Shown here piece by piece: positions 43,301 through 51,200 of a stretch of DNA of 64,000 nucleotides. This stretch comes from Hondaea fermentalgiana (lineage: Eukaryota; Sar; Bigyra; Thraustochytrida; Thraustochytriidae). Made by a program: the position numbers and the translations under genes. Positions within the stretch are counted from its first letter, which is position 1. Each line of letters starts with the position of its first letter. Where the stretch lies: the NCBI GenBank assembly GCA_014084085.1, contig NPFB01000089.1, positions 17,652 to 81,651 of the forward strand, in the 5' to 3' direction. The notes under the pieces were generated by a model. The model was given only the letters and a program-made list of their open reading frames with translations. It searched no databases and was not told the origin of the DNA.

Positions 43301-45833
43301 GCTCCCTGTGATGATCAAGTTGGCACAGTCTCCCGATGAAGAAATTGCGCGCCAAGCCTGCGGAGCTATCGCAAATATTGCCGAGGACACCGACACGCAC
43401 AAACACATTGCCAATCGCGGGGGCGGGGAATTTATGATTGGCCTCATGCATCATACAAGTCTGAGCGTGCACCGCGAGGCCTCGCGCGCCATTGCAAATC
43501 TGCTCACCTCGTTTGACAATCACGCAGGCATCATCAAGAATGGCATCGTTGGCCTGGTGCATCTTGCGCTTTCACAAGACGCTGAGTGCCTGTACAACGC
43601 AGCGCTTGCATTTCGCAAGCTGGCGCCAAATATTGATTCGCACGAAAATATCATCAACAAGGGCGGTTTGCAGTCGCTCTTTTATCTTACTCAGGTGCAG
43701 GATATTAAAATTCAGAGGCAGGCGGCGACAGCGATGCGCGATTTGGCCGCAAATCCGGACCACCGGCAAAAGTACGCAGAAGAGGGCGGCGTGCATGCCC
43801 TCATCAAACTTGCGCGCGACGACTCGCTGGACCTGCGTACGCTTGCCGTGGCCTCGCTGCGGCACCTTTCGCAGCACAAGCTCATCAAAAAGATGATCAT
43901 TCAGGAAGGCGGTCTCCCACCTGTGTTGCGTTGCTGCGGGTCGCTCAATCTGAATTTGCGGCTTCAGTGCGCAGGTCTTTTGGCCAATTTGAGTGAGGAC
44001 CTGGAAAACCAGGTGATCATGGTCGAAGACGGTGCCGTTCCTCATCTCGTGGAGCTTTCGCACGTGAACAACGACGAAATCCAGCAGGATGTGTCGCGGT
44101 GCTTTGCCAACCTAACGAGCAACGAGGAGAACAACATCAAGGCGTACAAGCAGGGCGCCTTGCGCGCGCTGGTGAAGCTGACAAACTCCTCTGACACTGT
44201 CTGCCAGCGATATGCAGCGATGGGACTTCGGTTCCTTTCAACAAATGCCGAGATCCGCATCTTCATTGTCAAGGAGGGTTTGCTCAAGCCCTTTTTGGCC
44301 TTGGCGCAGTCCCCGTTGCTCGACTACCAGCGCACAGCGTCCGCGGCGCTTGCAAGCTTTTCTCTCAACGAGGAAAACAAGACCAAGCTCGTGCGCGAAG
44401 GCGGTCTCGGCCAGATTCTGGCATGCATGCAGTTCAAAGATCTCGAGGTCCAGCGCGACTGCTCTTTTGCGATGGCCAATATTGCCGATTCTCCGGAATA
44501 CCACGTGGACATCGCGCGTGAGGGCGGTATCGAGGTCTTGTCGGAAGTTGGTCTTGGTGAGGACGCGCGAGTGCAGCGAGATTGCGCGCGAGCGCTTTCG
44601 TGCATCTCGGTACCCGGCGAGCTGAAGCCCTTGCTCATCAAGAAGGGCGCGCTTCCGACCCTCTTTGCGATGGCGCGATCGCTCGACATTGCAACGCAAC
44701 GCTACGCCACGCTGGCGCTGTGCAATCTCGCAGCAGGCGACGACAAGGTCGAAATTGTCGAGCAGGGAGCTGCTCGGCCGTTGCTGTTTTTGGCACGGTT
44801 CCCAGACGCAGAAATCCAGCGATATGCAGCTCTGGCCGTGGCGGGTTTGGCACTCGGCGACCACGGGGACAACAAGATTCGACTCGTGGAAGAGGGTGCT
44901 GTGAGTCCCATGGTGGACTTGGTCCGCTTCCCGGATGTTCAAGTGCAGCGCTCCGCGATTCTGGGTCTCACGGCCTTGGCGCTGGGCAAGCACGCGGTGA
45001 CGAAGATGTCGATCGCGCAGGAGAAGGGAATTATGCCTGTGCTTTCCATTGTGGCGAATTCAAGAGACCTCATGTGCGTGCGCACGGCCTTGTACTGCAT
45101 TGGGTGCTGCTGCGAAACCGAAGAAGTCAAAGCGCGCATCATGGAGCAGGGTGGCCTGGTCACCGTGCTTTCGCAGGCGGCAAATGGCGACATGGAGGTG
45201 AAACGCAACTGTGGCTATGTACTTGCTCTCTTGGCCGAAAGCATGGTGTACCACGACGACTTGGTGCGCGATGGCGCGCTGGATGTCATCATTGAGTATG
45301 CTGCGATCGAAGATGTGGAGTGTCAGGAGTATGCTGCGTTCTCGCTGGCGCATCTGGCGTCGAACCGCGATCTTCAGACCAAGATGGTCGCTGCTGGCGC
45401 TCTGCGGCCGCTTGTCGCCATGATGTCCACGCAAGCCGAACCACGTCACTATGCAGGCCTTGCGCTTCTCAAGCTCGCGGACAATTACGAGAATCACATC
45501 AAGATCGCCAGCGAGGGCGGTATCCAAGCGTTGTTACGCTTGGCGCGTGCGCGATCGACCGACGAAGAGCTTCAATACAAGGCTGCACTTACAGTTGGCC
45601 ATTTGGCTTCGAACGCAGTCAAATTTCTCCCCAAGGAGGATCTCGACGATTATTCGCGCTTCACTGCATCGCAGACAGACGCCAAGGGGGGCGCTGCGGA
45701 CACGAGCGGCCCCGGAGATGGCGCAGGCGGCGCGAATGACATGACTTCCAATCCTGTCGGCCAACTCTCTCGAATGATGGCGCAGAGTAAAACCAAGGAA
45801 TTCCTCGACAAGTCGATCAAGAAAACTCTGTAG
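34338..45833 (+). CDS. Giant armadillo-repeat protein (3831 residues)
   Basis: A single uninterrupted frame of 3832 codons. Nearly the whole protein is built of ~41-residue armadillo (ARM) units of the Vac8/beta-catenin type, with the pattern QRYAALALGNLA..N..I...GGL.PLI.L..S.D; I estimate about 90 units. Distinct units recur in a fixed order (RGLA type, CNLSLSDENK type, ALANIAE type, SRAIANL type, GLSNLA types), giving a longer period of six or seven ARMs. Non-repeat inserts lie near residues 1920-1945, 2300-2335 (basic) and ~2790-2835 (acidic, EEDEEDKDADDD). The last ~60 residues are Gly/Asp-rich and end FLDKSIKKTL. There is no signal peptide or membrane helix. ARM solenoids are protein-binding scaffolds; the role here is unknown. 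The ATG MAKVLETL directly precedes the first repeat. Confidence 0.88.
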   Translation: MAKVLETLIARGRRVRRPREQREVAFGLADLSTHPDIHTRMVQKGACTSLIQLLERSGDLETQRFSALALGNMASTAENRVKMVHAGCCRPLITYIGSEAGDTIGRQYAALALGNLAANTANHEEIVHLNAIEALIMLLRAEDVQCGRYAAFAISNLASNEQHRAQIVEEGAIAPLVELACSDDSNVQRQALAALRGLAISPENRSLIVKEGVLDPLVLMARSEDVAIQREVGAALNSLSSLDENKSEIADRAISTIISLALSGDAEVEKQAVCTMANLLEMVELHDKVLDESGLPPLIALAVSDDVATKGEACRAIANLAANRDIQQQVMREGGMRPLIDALSVKDISSQRFGALGLANLATNVAYQVKIVQEGAVAPLIELAADPEREIEARRYAVLCIANLAATIGNHPALLQEGVLAALYSLSNAADVMSQYYVAYALANLSSNARNHEVIVEMGGLQPLITLSYSRDPDVHHQAAAAIRGLSVNDTNKMKIVQEGGLEPLVLLMKSRDVEVLREVVAALCNLSISDETKFEMAKSGALPPLIMLALNEDMEVSRQSCAALANVAEIPENQVKLGHEQAIEKLIQALRSPFVEVQREAGRAIANLAANSDNQDRIIEGGGHQVLISYLLSPDTASQRVGAMGIGNLSTSTKHRVALMQSGALEPLMSLARSEDLELEIQRFAVLATANLASSVDNHVQLVEEGALPLLISLSSSPDPEVRQYAAFALVRMAHNAEIRKKITDEGGLEPVLFLARTNDAEIHCEVLPALCTLSFADANKVEICRHGGLEPLVELCEVTEDPIMAQQACCALANLAEEVENQALIVQRGVIAPLIRALQTDFPDANREAARCLGNLAANCEYGEEMFRCGVVECLVLMLRHDNIGCQRMASMALANLATNIKLQTKLVHMEVVEPMITMASKGLDTNTTSDAETERYALLCLANLAVSPENHEYLINSGTLDLVVGFSKSRDVVCRQHAIYALGNFASSPENLDTIVKGGCLKPIISFAFPGDENVQFQAVATLRGLAVNADVRLAIVRNGGVEPLILAAQADSIETQREAAAALCNLTLNEENKIAVGRSGCLPALIQLVQSCDRERERYALIAIGNIAEMVEGRTQRTMIDEGVLAALMKVAGSEVAEIRREVARCLALFASSPDSQRDVIACGGLVQIMAFIRSKDLKCQRYGALGLSNLALEHSNHVDLIENGALPALVTVAGSEDLETRRCVAFALECLCANEASHAIGERVGLVKPLVNLAMCDDPDTHLHAVIAMRHLALNAANRIKLVELGALVPLLKLGATSNVEVLREVAAALRNLSLSEENKLSIVKAGVLSVLVTFGHSGDMEVAHQACGVLANLAEVTENQGRMVEAGALQHLKFVLRSKSIAVQREASRAIANLSAEYAHTSEIASGGALPPLTAALSSPDVMSQRYAAMGISNLATHIANQPRILQEGGLNSLVHLAGFGNGDLECQRYAVFGLCNLSCTRSNHPPLIQRGVLPMLTELIEHDDVEIRNAATFAIANFAAVAENHQLLMEETVIEPLVYLLRIDDAEAQLRATAALRGLACDPILRNTIIEEGALDPLLELAKSENVAVQHEVLACLCNLSLSGCIGDQHATVARAINVPGLVSFLCSADTTYRLFGAVALGNIASAEEHHDAMMQGGALAPLITVSNSADLETQRAIGYALCNLASREENREAVVAQGGLPPLIALACSEDIDDMRAAIATLRGIAASPHTRERIVQEGGLEALMMGARTRDVIIWRELAACAFNLAMNENTKLDIAQSEALPELIRLCKSGEEDVVRYCCGCIANMAENNTTHELIVSIEGVGFLCALTSSRSIKMSGVHREATRALANLGADFQMQEQLIKDGAHFAFVRAMCHQSDVVTQRLGALGIMNLTTRPKYHDHVVEREVGEPGSPEYEGAIHALTALVQLRVDELGRVDVERDDMEARRYATLALGNLAANPINHEQLMSCESLPPLVVALGRPGIVDDAETHFNAAFAIGKLAKNPALLETIGRAGAMAPLITVAQKAPAPQAKCQAISALRRILNDDRNRDEALELRGRLLPALAEAGKTGDIEMQREVAAALCNLSVSDEAKLALSGCGSRRPNLECLRVLITLAQSTDVEVSRQACAALANIAEDPETHPVLTEEQGIHFLSVLMRSRKVEVYREASRAISNLLGSMHVTHKTFLDEDGLPSVFRVAKSEDLQCQLHAALCYRKLSPNVRTHIEICASPGLKPLFNLVLNAEEPVIKMHAMSALRDVASNPDLKWTLYREGALRVMVDLLVQQNAVIVRMRADAEAHAKKSRKPNEELPREANEAGVSKNLFAVELSCLAAAALRHMSLNDRIKRQITEMGGLVALVESARLASSTDLMTQIGETMANMSENPDNQLSIVEEDGLLALLHMSRSQSEAVREGVARAHASLTANVHNQADVYIKDDIKSLLQLCWSASEHTARYASMAVGNLAINYQNQATIARCGGIPPLVHLCSNTNADCRHYAARALYRLAAATENQSRITENNGVPALVSLLGPEQLDECRTATCMALCNLASDLRNQAVIVKANALGPLVNVLRDSSSQCKRYAAMTLCNLAENPDNQGIIAEVGALGPLIEGTRSTATSDLETQRYCGMCLCNLSVHPANRRRIVEAGGLPPLVQLANSSRLECQRSSALALYNMSCVQANHEALIKGRGTVPLVQLAQSQDVDCRRYAAMTLCNLAANAATRAAATKGGGLQAMVLVAKDGDMDCKRYGLIGLCNLACDRGTQVQVIVHGGLGPILRGTEGGLSKNERKKLATKAGGSGTAAEIDLEEDEEDKDADDDTVGEIIDVDILRYAAMALSNLSANEENHSILISKGTLERLVALTKCGDDDVVQYAAFALANMSSNAEVHDKLGKCGAIPPLIALAHSEDENVRCLALAALRRLATNAGNRGLLVRNRVLGPLAAAVNAKGDECPIEIQREVAATLSNLSLSDENKPAIAASEVLPVMIKLAQSPDEEIARQACGAIANIAEDTDTHKHIANRGGGEFMIGLMHHTSLSVHREASRAIANLLTSFDNHAGIIKNGIVGLVHLALSQDAECLYNAALAFRKLAPNIDSHENIINKGGLQSLFYLTQVQDIKIQRQAATAMRDLAANPDHRQKYAEEGGVHALIKLARDDSLDLRTLAVASLRHLSQHKLIKKMIIQEGGLPPVLRCCGSLNLNLRLQCAGLLANLSEDLENQVIMVEDGAVPHLVELSHVNNDEIQQDVSRCFANLTSNEENNIKAYKQGALRALVKLTNSSDTVCQRYAAMGLRFLSTNAEIRIFIVKEGLLKPFLALAQSPLLDYQRTASAALASFSLNEENKTKLVREGGLGQILACMQFKDLEVQRDCSFAMANIADSPEYHVDIAREGGIEVLSEVGLGEDARVQRDCARALSCISVPGELKPLLIKKGALPTLFAMARSLDIATQRYATLALCNLAAGDDKVEIVEQGAARPLLFLARFPDAEIQRYAALAVAGLALGDHGDNKIRLVEEGAVSPMVDLVRFPDVQVQRSAILGLTALALGKHAVTKMSIAQEKGIMPVLSIVANSRDLMCVRTALYCIGCCCETEEVKARIMEQGGLVTVLSQAANGDMEVKRNCGYVLALLAESMVYHDDLVRDGALDVIIEYAAIEDVECQEYAAFSLAHLASNRDLQTKMVAAGALRPLVAMMSTQAEPRHYAGLALLKLADNYENHIKIASEGGIQALLRLARARSTDEELQYKAALTVGHLASNAVKFLPKEDLDDYSRFTASQTDAKGGAADTSGPGDGAGGANDMTSNPVGQLSRMMAQSKTKEFLDKSIKKTL

Positions 45834-46364
45834 AAGAAATAGTTAGCTTAGCAAGGATGTAGGGACTTGAAAACAAGCAGGGATATTGAGTGGACTTCTA
45901 TGGTTGCGATTTTCGATTTTTTTGGATGAACTGCAGTCGGCTGCAAGCAAGAGTGGGTGGGATACGTGAAGAAATCATGTTTCTCTTTCCTTCATGAGCG
46001 AAAATAAAACCAAGTGGCGTTCAAGTGTTTGGCAACAATTTTAGAGACAAGCCCACAAAATAGAAAGAAAAATATCACCCCTGTGTTTGTTTGTAAACGT
46101 TGTAATTCCTTTTGTCCGAGTCAATAGAGTTTCTGGACTTGAAGTGCGCGCGAACCGAGCTTGAAGAATCGACATATGCCGTTTGAGTGTCTCAGCCAGG
46201 GTGCTCAGGGAAATCGTCGAGAAAGTGGAATCGACAAAGAGAGAAAGAGAGGCCAAGGGTATTTGGAAGAGAACGATGCGTGTCCATCGAATGCGTGACA
46301 CTCCATCATCCATTGCGTAGCTAGCAGGAAAAGGAGGACTTTTACTGCAGAGCACCTTGCGTTC
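45834..46364. other. Convergent 3' interval between the giant ARM gene and the E2 gene
   Basis: No gene seen. AATAAA occurs at 46003-46008, about 170 bases beyond the ARM stop, a possible polyadenylation signal. The rest is AT-richer than the coding flanks. Confidence 0.5.
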
Positions 46365-47345
46365 TTAGCCCTCCAAGGACTTGGCGGCAATCCTCCTGAC
46401 GCGCTTCTTGTACTCCTTTGGTTCGCTCACAAAGAGCTTGGCAGCTTCCGGGTTTGCAGGTGAATTCGGGTTTGGGTCCGTGAGAAGAGACTGGATCGAA
46501 GTCAGAATCGTGCTCGTTGTGTAAATTGGAGACCACTGATCCTGAATAATGTCCAGGCAAAGCGTCCCGTCCGAGTAGACGTTCGGGTGAAATAACTGTG
46601 ATTTTTCGAAAGTGATTGAGCAGTCAACAGAGAGACCCGACATTAGTCTATCCTTTCCGAACAACGATCTCCCCCCAAATCCGGGGAGGGTTTGAAAAAA
46701 AAGGAACAACTGAAAAAGAAGAAAAGAAAAGGGAAGAGAAGAAGGAGACAGACGCCACAACCAAGAGGTGTGTGGGCTCGCTCCCTCTCCTCCATAAGAT
46801 TATCCGTGAGGAACAAATGCAGGAAAACTTACCTCGCAGGTGAAGCGCACCTTTGGTGGCTTGCTCGGGTATTGCTCTGGGAAATGTAGCCTGAGGCCGT
46901 AAATACCGCCCTCCCAGGGGCTTTCATCCGGGCCGATGATGGATGCGTTCCACACATACAGGTTGCTCTCGTTTGCCGGAGCAGCGCTGCATCCCTCGGG
47001 AGGCTCGTTGTGCATTTCGCGCAGATCTGTCATGAGCCGCTGCGTTGAAGCCGTCAGCGATGCTGCGCTCGACGGCTTCGGGGCGCTAGAGGACGCAGCT
47101 GCTGATGGCGCAGGCGCGGGCGCAGGCGCAGGCGGCGTGCTAGCCGCCGCAGTGGCGCCGGCAGCCCCCGCCGTCGTCGTCGTCGAAGAAGATGAAGAAG
47201 CCGTAGCTGCGGCGCCGTTGTTCGCAGCAGCATCGCCGGCAGACGTCTCGCCGGGAGCAGCCGCCGGGGCAGCTGCCTCGGCGGGCGTCGTCACCTGCGC
47301 CTTCTGCGTCTCCGCGACGCCCGCGTCTCCCGCAGCGGCGTCCAT
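46365..47345 (-). CDS. RAD6/UBE2A-like ubiquitin-conjugating enzyme E2, two exons
   Basis: A 247-residue E2. Exon 1 (46833-47345) gives a ~95-residue Ala/Ser/Thr/Pro-rich leader and the start of the UBC fold ([29 protein letters not shown]). Exon 2 (46365-46595) continues with [21 protein letters not shown], containing the HPN motif and the catalytic Cys184, and ends in [19 protein letters not shown] and a basic C-terminus. The C-terminal half is very close to RAD6/UBE2A-B, which monoubiquitinate H2B and PCNA; those proteins are ~150 residues and lack the leader. Another closely related E2 class is possible. The spliced joint aligns residue for residue with RAD6. Confidence 0.87.
46596..46832 (-). 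other. 237-nt spliceosomal intron in the E2 gene
   Basis: On the coding strand it starts GTAAGT after ...TGCGAG and ends CACAG before TTATTTCACCC. Joining restores the UBC domain without gain or loss against RAD6 (FTCE then LFHPNV). Confidence 0.9.
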
Positions 47346-48227
47346 GGTCGCTCGCGCTGCCGGGCTCGCCGGGCTCAACGATTAGCGATCTCGCGGGGCC
47401 CCTCCGGAGCCGCCCCGCGCTGCAGACCTCGGCGCGGCGCGGCGCGGGTCGGACCCCTCGCAAATGCACGCACGCCGCACGCAGCGCACCGCAGCGCAGC
47501 CGGCGCACCGCAGCGTCGCTCACGCTCCCCGCCGCGCGAGCCCAGCCGCGGCGACTCGTCGCTCCGTGTTGGCCTTCTGCCGAGTCCGAGCCGGCGGCCG
47601 CTGGAGGGCCGGTATCCTAGGTTATCCTCCCTGACGCGGTATATCCTAGCATCCGGTAACGGCAGCGGCCGCCGCCGCCTGGTGGATCTTCGGGGGAGGC
47701 GATGATTGCATGTTCTGCCTGTCTGCGAACCAGGCCTAGAAGCGGCCAGACCAGGTAGGGCCTTTCGGGGAGGTTTCCCGAGCCCGGAGATGGGGATGGA
47801 AATTCTTCGAGGCTTCCGGTGCAGCGACGTGGGAAAGAAACTTGAAGAAAGGAAGAAGGAATGAAGAGTCCGCCTCTTTTTGGAGGTGAGGATGGAGCAG
47901 ACGCGACCGGGACTGTGAAGGGAGCAGAAAGTGTAGCATGATCGGGCTCGATGACAGAAACTTCATGTTTGGCCTACCTAGTTTATTTCCTTCCAGACCG
48001 GGCGGCGTCGGGATAACGATTTCGCGTAGGCCTAACAGTAAGGAGGCCTATGGTTGACATTGACAGTATTCTTGAAGTGTCGGTCGTTCTCGAAGGAAAA
48101 CCTGAGATACCATGCGTCGCATCTCATGAATCGTGCATGCCAAAGGCTCGCAAAGAAAAGATGAGAAATATCAACGAAAGGAAGGGAGTGTCTGTCATCA
48201 TCCTAAATATTACTTTTTCAGAAATTT
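47346..48227. other. Interval between the E2 start and the coiled-coil gene 3' end
   Basis: No gene supported. The first 250 bases are CG-rich; 47606-47655 has TATCCTAGGTTATCC and TATATCCTAG in close succession; 48020-48050 has imperfectly repeated AGGCCTA. It contains the E2 promoter. Confidence 0.5.
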
Positions 48228-51200
48228 TTATAGCCGCTCGTCACGAACAAGATAGGGCTCGAGAGAAGCCAAAGTGACGCGAAGATCCTCGAGAATACGC
48301 TCAATGCGAGCCCGCTTGGTCGACTCCATGTCATTCGGAACGTGAAAGCTGTCAAAAATCTCAAAGGCGGACTGCGGCTGGAGCGCGTTATACTTTTGCC
48401 GGAGGTTCTCACGACAATCTTTGTGGTGCTCAGCCTCGGCAAGGGCTTCAGCAAGCGCCTCGGCATGTTTAATGCGCTGTCGCTCGCATGTTAGCTCGAG
48501 AAGCTGCAGCTGCTCTTGCATCGCGTGCCTTTCTTGCGCGTCAGCTGAGACCATCTCTGATGTGACCGGACGCAAAGCGCGCAACCGCTCGCTGATTGTG
48601 CACATTTTCTGCACGACCTCGCGCACCTCTTCCGAGTCAGCGTGCAAAACCTTATTTGCGAGATCGTCGGCTCTGGCCTGCAAACAATCTATTTCTCCTT
48701 GCAGGGCAAGTTTGGTTTCCTGCAATTCTCGTTCGAGGTGATGAACGCGCACCAGCAAGTTTCGCCTTTCTGACGCAAAGGAGCGCTCAATGGCTACTCG
48801 ACTGGCATGCAGGCCAGCAGCGACGCGTCGCATCGAGGTAACCTCGCGAGCATGGCCGTGCTTTGACTTGTCCACCAACCCGTGGTAGACACGAATTTGC
48901 GCTCGTTGCGTTCGAAAGGCCTCCTCAAGACGCTCAATGTGCTCGAGAGCTGGGCCCAAAATCATACTCGACGATGTCGACCTGGCGGAACCCAGCTGTC
49001 CTGCGGAATCGACACGCGCCGTAATTGCAGACATCGAGGACGACCGAGAAATGCCCAGCTCGCCGCGTCGTCCTGCGGACACGACTCCATCTGCTGCCAA
49101 GGGGCTATTTTCCGTCTCAAAGTACTGTCGAGGCTCGGGGTGCCGTGGAGGTGCCCCTGAGACCGACGACAAGGAATGCGTCCGGCTCAGAGGGGGTCGA
49201 CGATCCACGGTGACGACATGAAGATCAGGCCGCCGGCGAGGCGATACGCTTTGAGATGTCGACAACGATGATCGAGATCGAGGCGACGCAGGCGACGCAG
49301 GCGACGCCGAGACGGGGCTCACGTATCCCGAGAGACTTCTCGATGAGAAGCTGCGAGGTGAACTTGACAGCTTTCTCATCACGCTGCTGCTGGCATCTGT
49401 ATCTTCATTGTCACTATACTGAAAATTATCCTCCTCGTCCTCCTCCTCCTCGTCGTCATCAGCATCATTGTCAACCATACCATCATCATTTTTGTCCCCT
49501 GCGCTAGCATTCTCGCCCATTAAAATCGATCTCGGCGCCGTGTGCTCCATGTGCTCCATTTGTGAGCGAATGCACGCTTCAGCATCAGCAAGGAGCGACT
49601 TTGTCGCCGCATGAGCCTTGCGTTCTTCCTCAAGCTTCGCTTCAGCTTGACGTTTCTCGGCCAAGGCCATGTCCGACTGTCCAAGTGCAGCTTGTGTGGC
49701 TCTGCGCTCGCTGTCGATGACGGCCACTTGTGAGGCAATCTGACAGCGTAAACCGGCAATGACGGTGTTCTTGCTCCCCATCGCACTGGCCTCCATGACC
49801 TCAGCCTCTTTTGTCTTATGCGCGGTCCTCAAGGCCTCCACGATGCACTGCTGTTGACAAGCTGTAGCGAGCGCACGCGATGCTACTTTGCCCAGTAGCT
49901 CAATGTGCAAATCCTGTTTCGGCAAGCTGCTCACAGAACGCTGCATGCGGATTTGAGAAGCGTAGGCTTGCAGAAGCTGATCTTTCGCTTGCAAAATGGT
50001 GTCCTTTTCATCGAGCGTGCAGCGTTGTTCGCAGAGCCGAGAGCGACACGCTTCGAGCTGGTCCTCCAGCTCCGAAGTTTGCTTGATGGCAATCTCTAGC
50101 TCGTTCTCGAGTTCAGCTGTTCGCTTTGCGGCAGTTTCCAGCTCGCTTTGTAAGTCTGATTCAGTCTCCGATCCTTCTCCTTGCAAGGTCTGGGAGACTT
50201 CTGTCGCTTCGCGCCGCAGCTGGGCCTCGAGAAGGGCCTTCTTCATCACGCCTTGCAAGCTCTTGATCTGCTGACGATGATTGTTGTCCATTGTCACAAG
50301 AGTCATACGGTGCTCGCGCTGAACGCGAGCAAGTTCCTCTTGATGAGCGCGGTCCATTGCCTCCGCTTCGAATGAGCAGGGACTCAGGCATGCGTCATCC
50401 TGCAGCTTTGTAGACCTCTGGTTGGTTGGCGAGAGTGGCAATGAAGACTCCGGCCTGCGTTCATTCATTAGAAGCGTTGGCGAAGGATGGCCGACACGCG
50501 AGGCGCCAGGCGCTAAAACGGCGCTCGAATAAGTGGAAGCCGTGGCCTGTGGGACAGACACTGAGAGACTGCCACCATCGGATGCCTCAGAGTTACTAGC
50601 TGACTGTGCGAGGAGTTGAGCCTGAAGTGTCGCGATGCGTCGTTCCTGCTCAAGAATGACTCCTTTTTGATGCTGGCTTGTCCGCTGGAAGAGTCGCACC
50701 TGGCTCTGGAGACACTCAAGCTGAGGTTCAAGCGCTTCTTCGCAACGGGGTGATCCTGGAGTTGCTGTTGACCCAACGTGAAGGCGTTCCTTCGACCCAA
50801 GTGTGCGTGGTGTCAATTCTTCCTCGCTCGTCTTGCGCTCCTCCATAAGCGAGTCGTGGTCTTCTACATCATTGTTGCTTTTCTTGGAATGGCCAGAGTC
50901 TGCAACGACGCGCTCTGTATTGATTGCGTCCGGACGCCCCGAGGTTTCATCATCACTGTAAGCGGTCTCTGCAGCGCCACAATGAACTTCAGCCGCAGGG
51001 CTGTCGAGCAATGAGGGTGCCACGATTTGTGGATCTTGTGCCCAAGAAGGGAGCGACGCTTGTTTGACGCAAAACGGCGAATTTGGCGATTTAAGACGAG
51101 CCTTGGCTGCAAGACCTGCCAACGCGTCTTCGAGTGCAATATGTGGTGTCACGGGGCTTTTGAAGTCGCTTCGCGTGTTTTTTCTCATGGTGATAGTATT

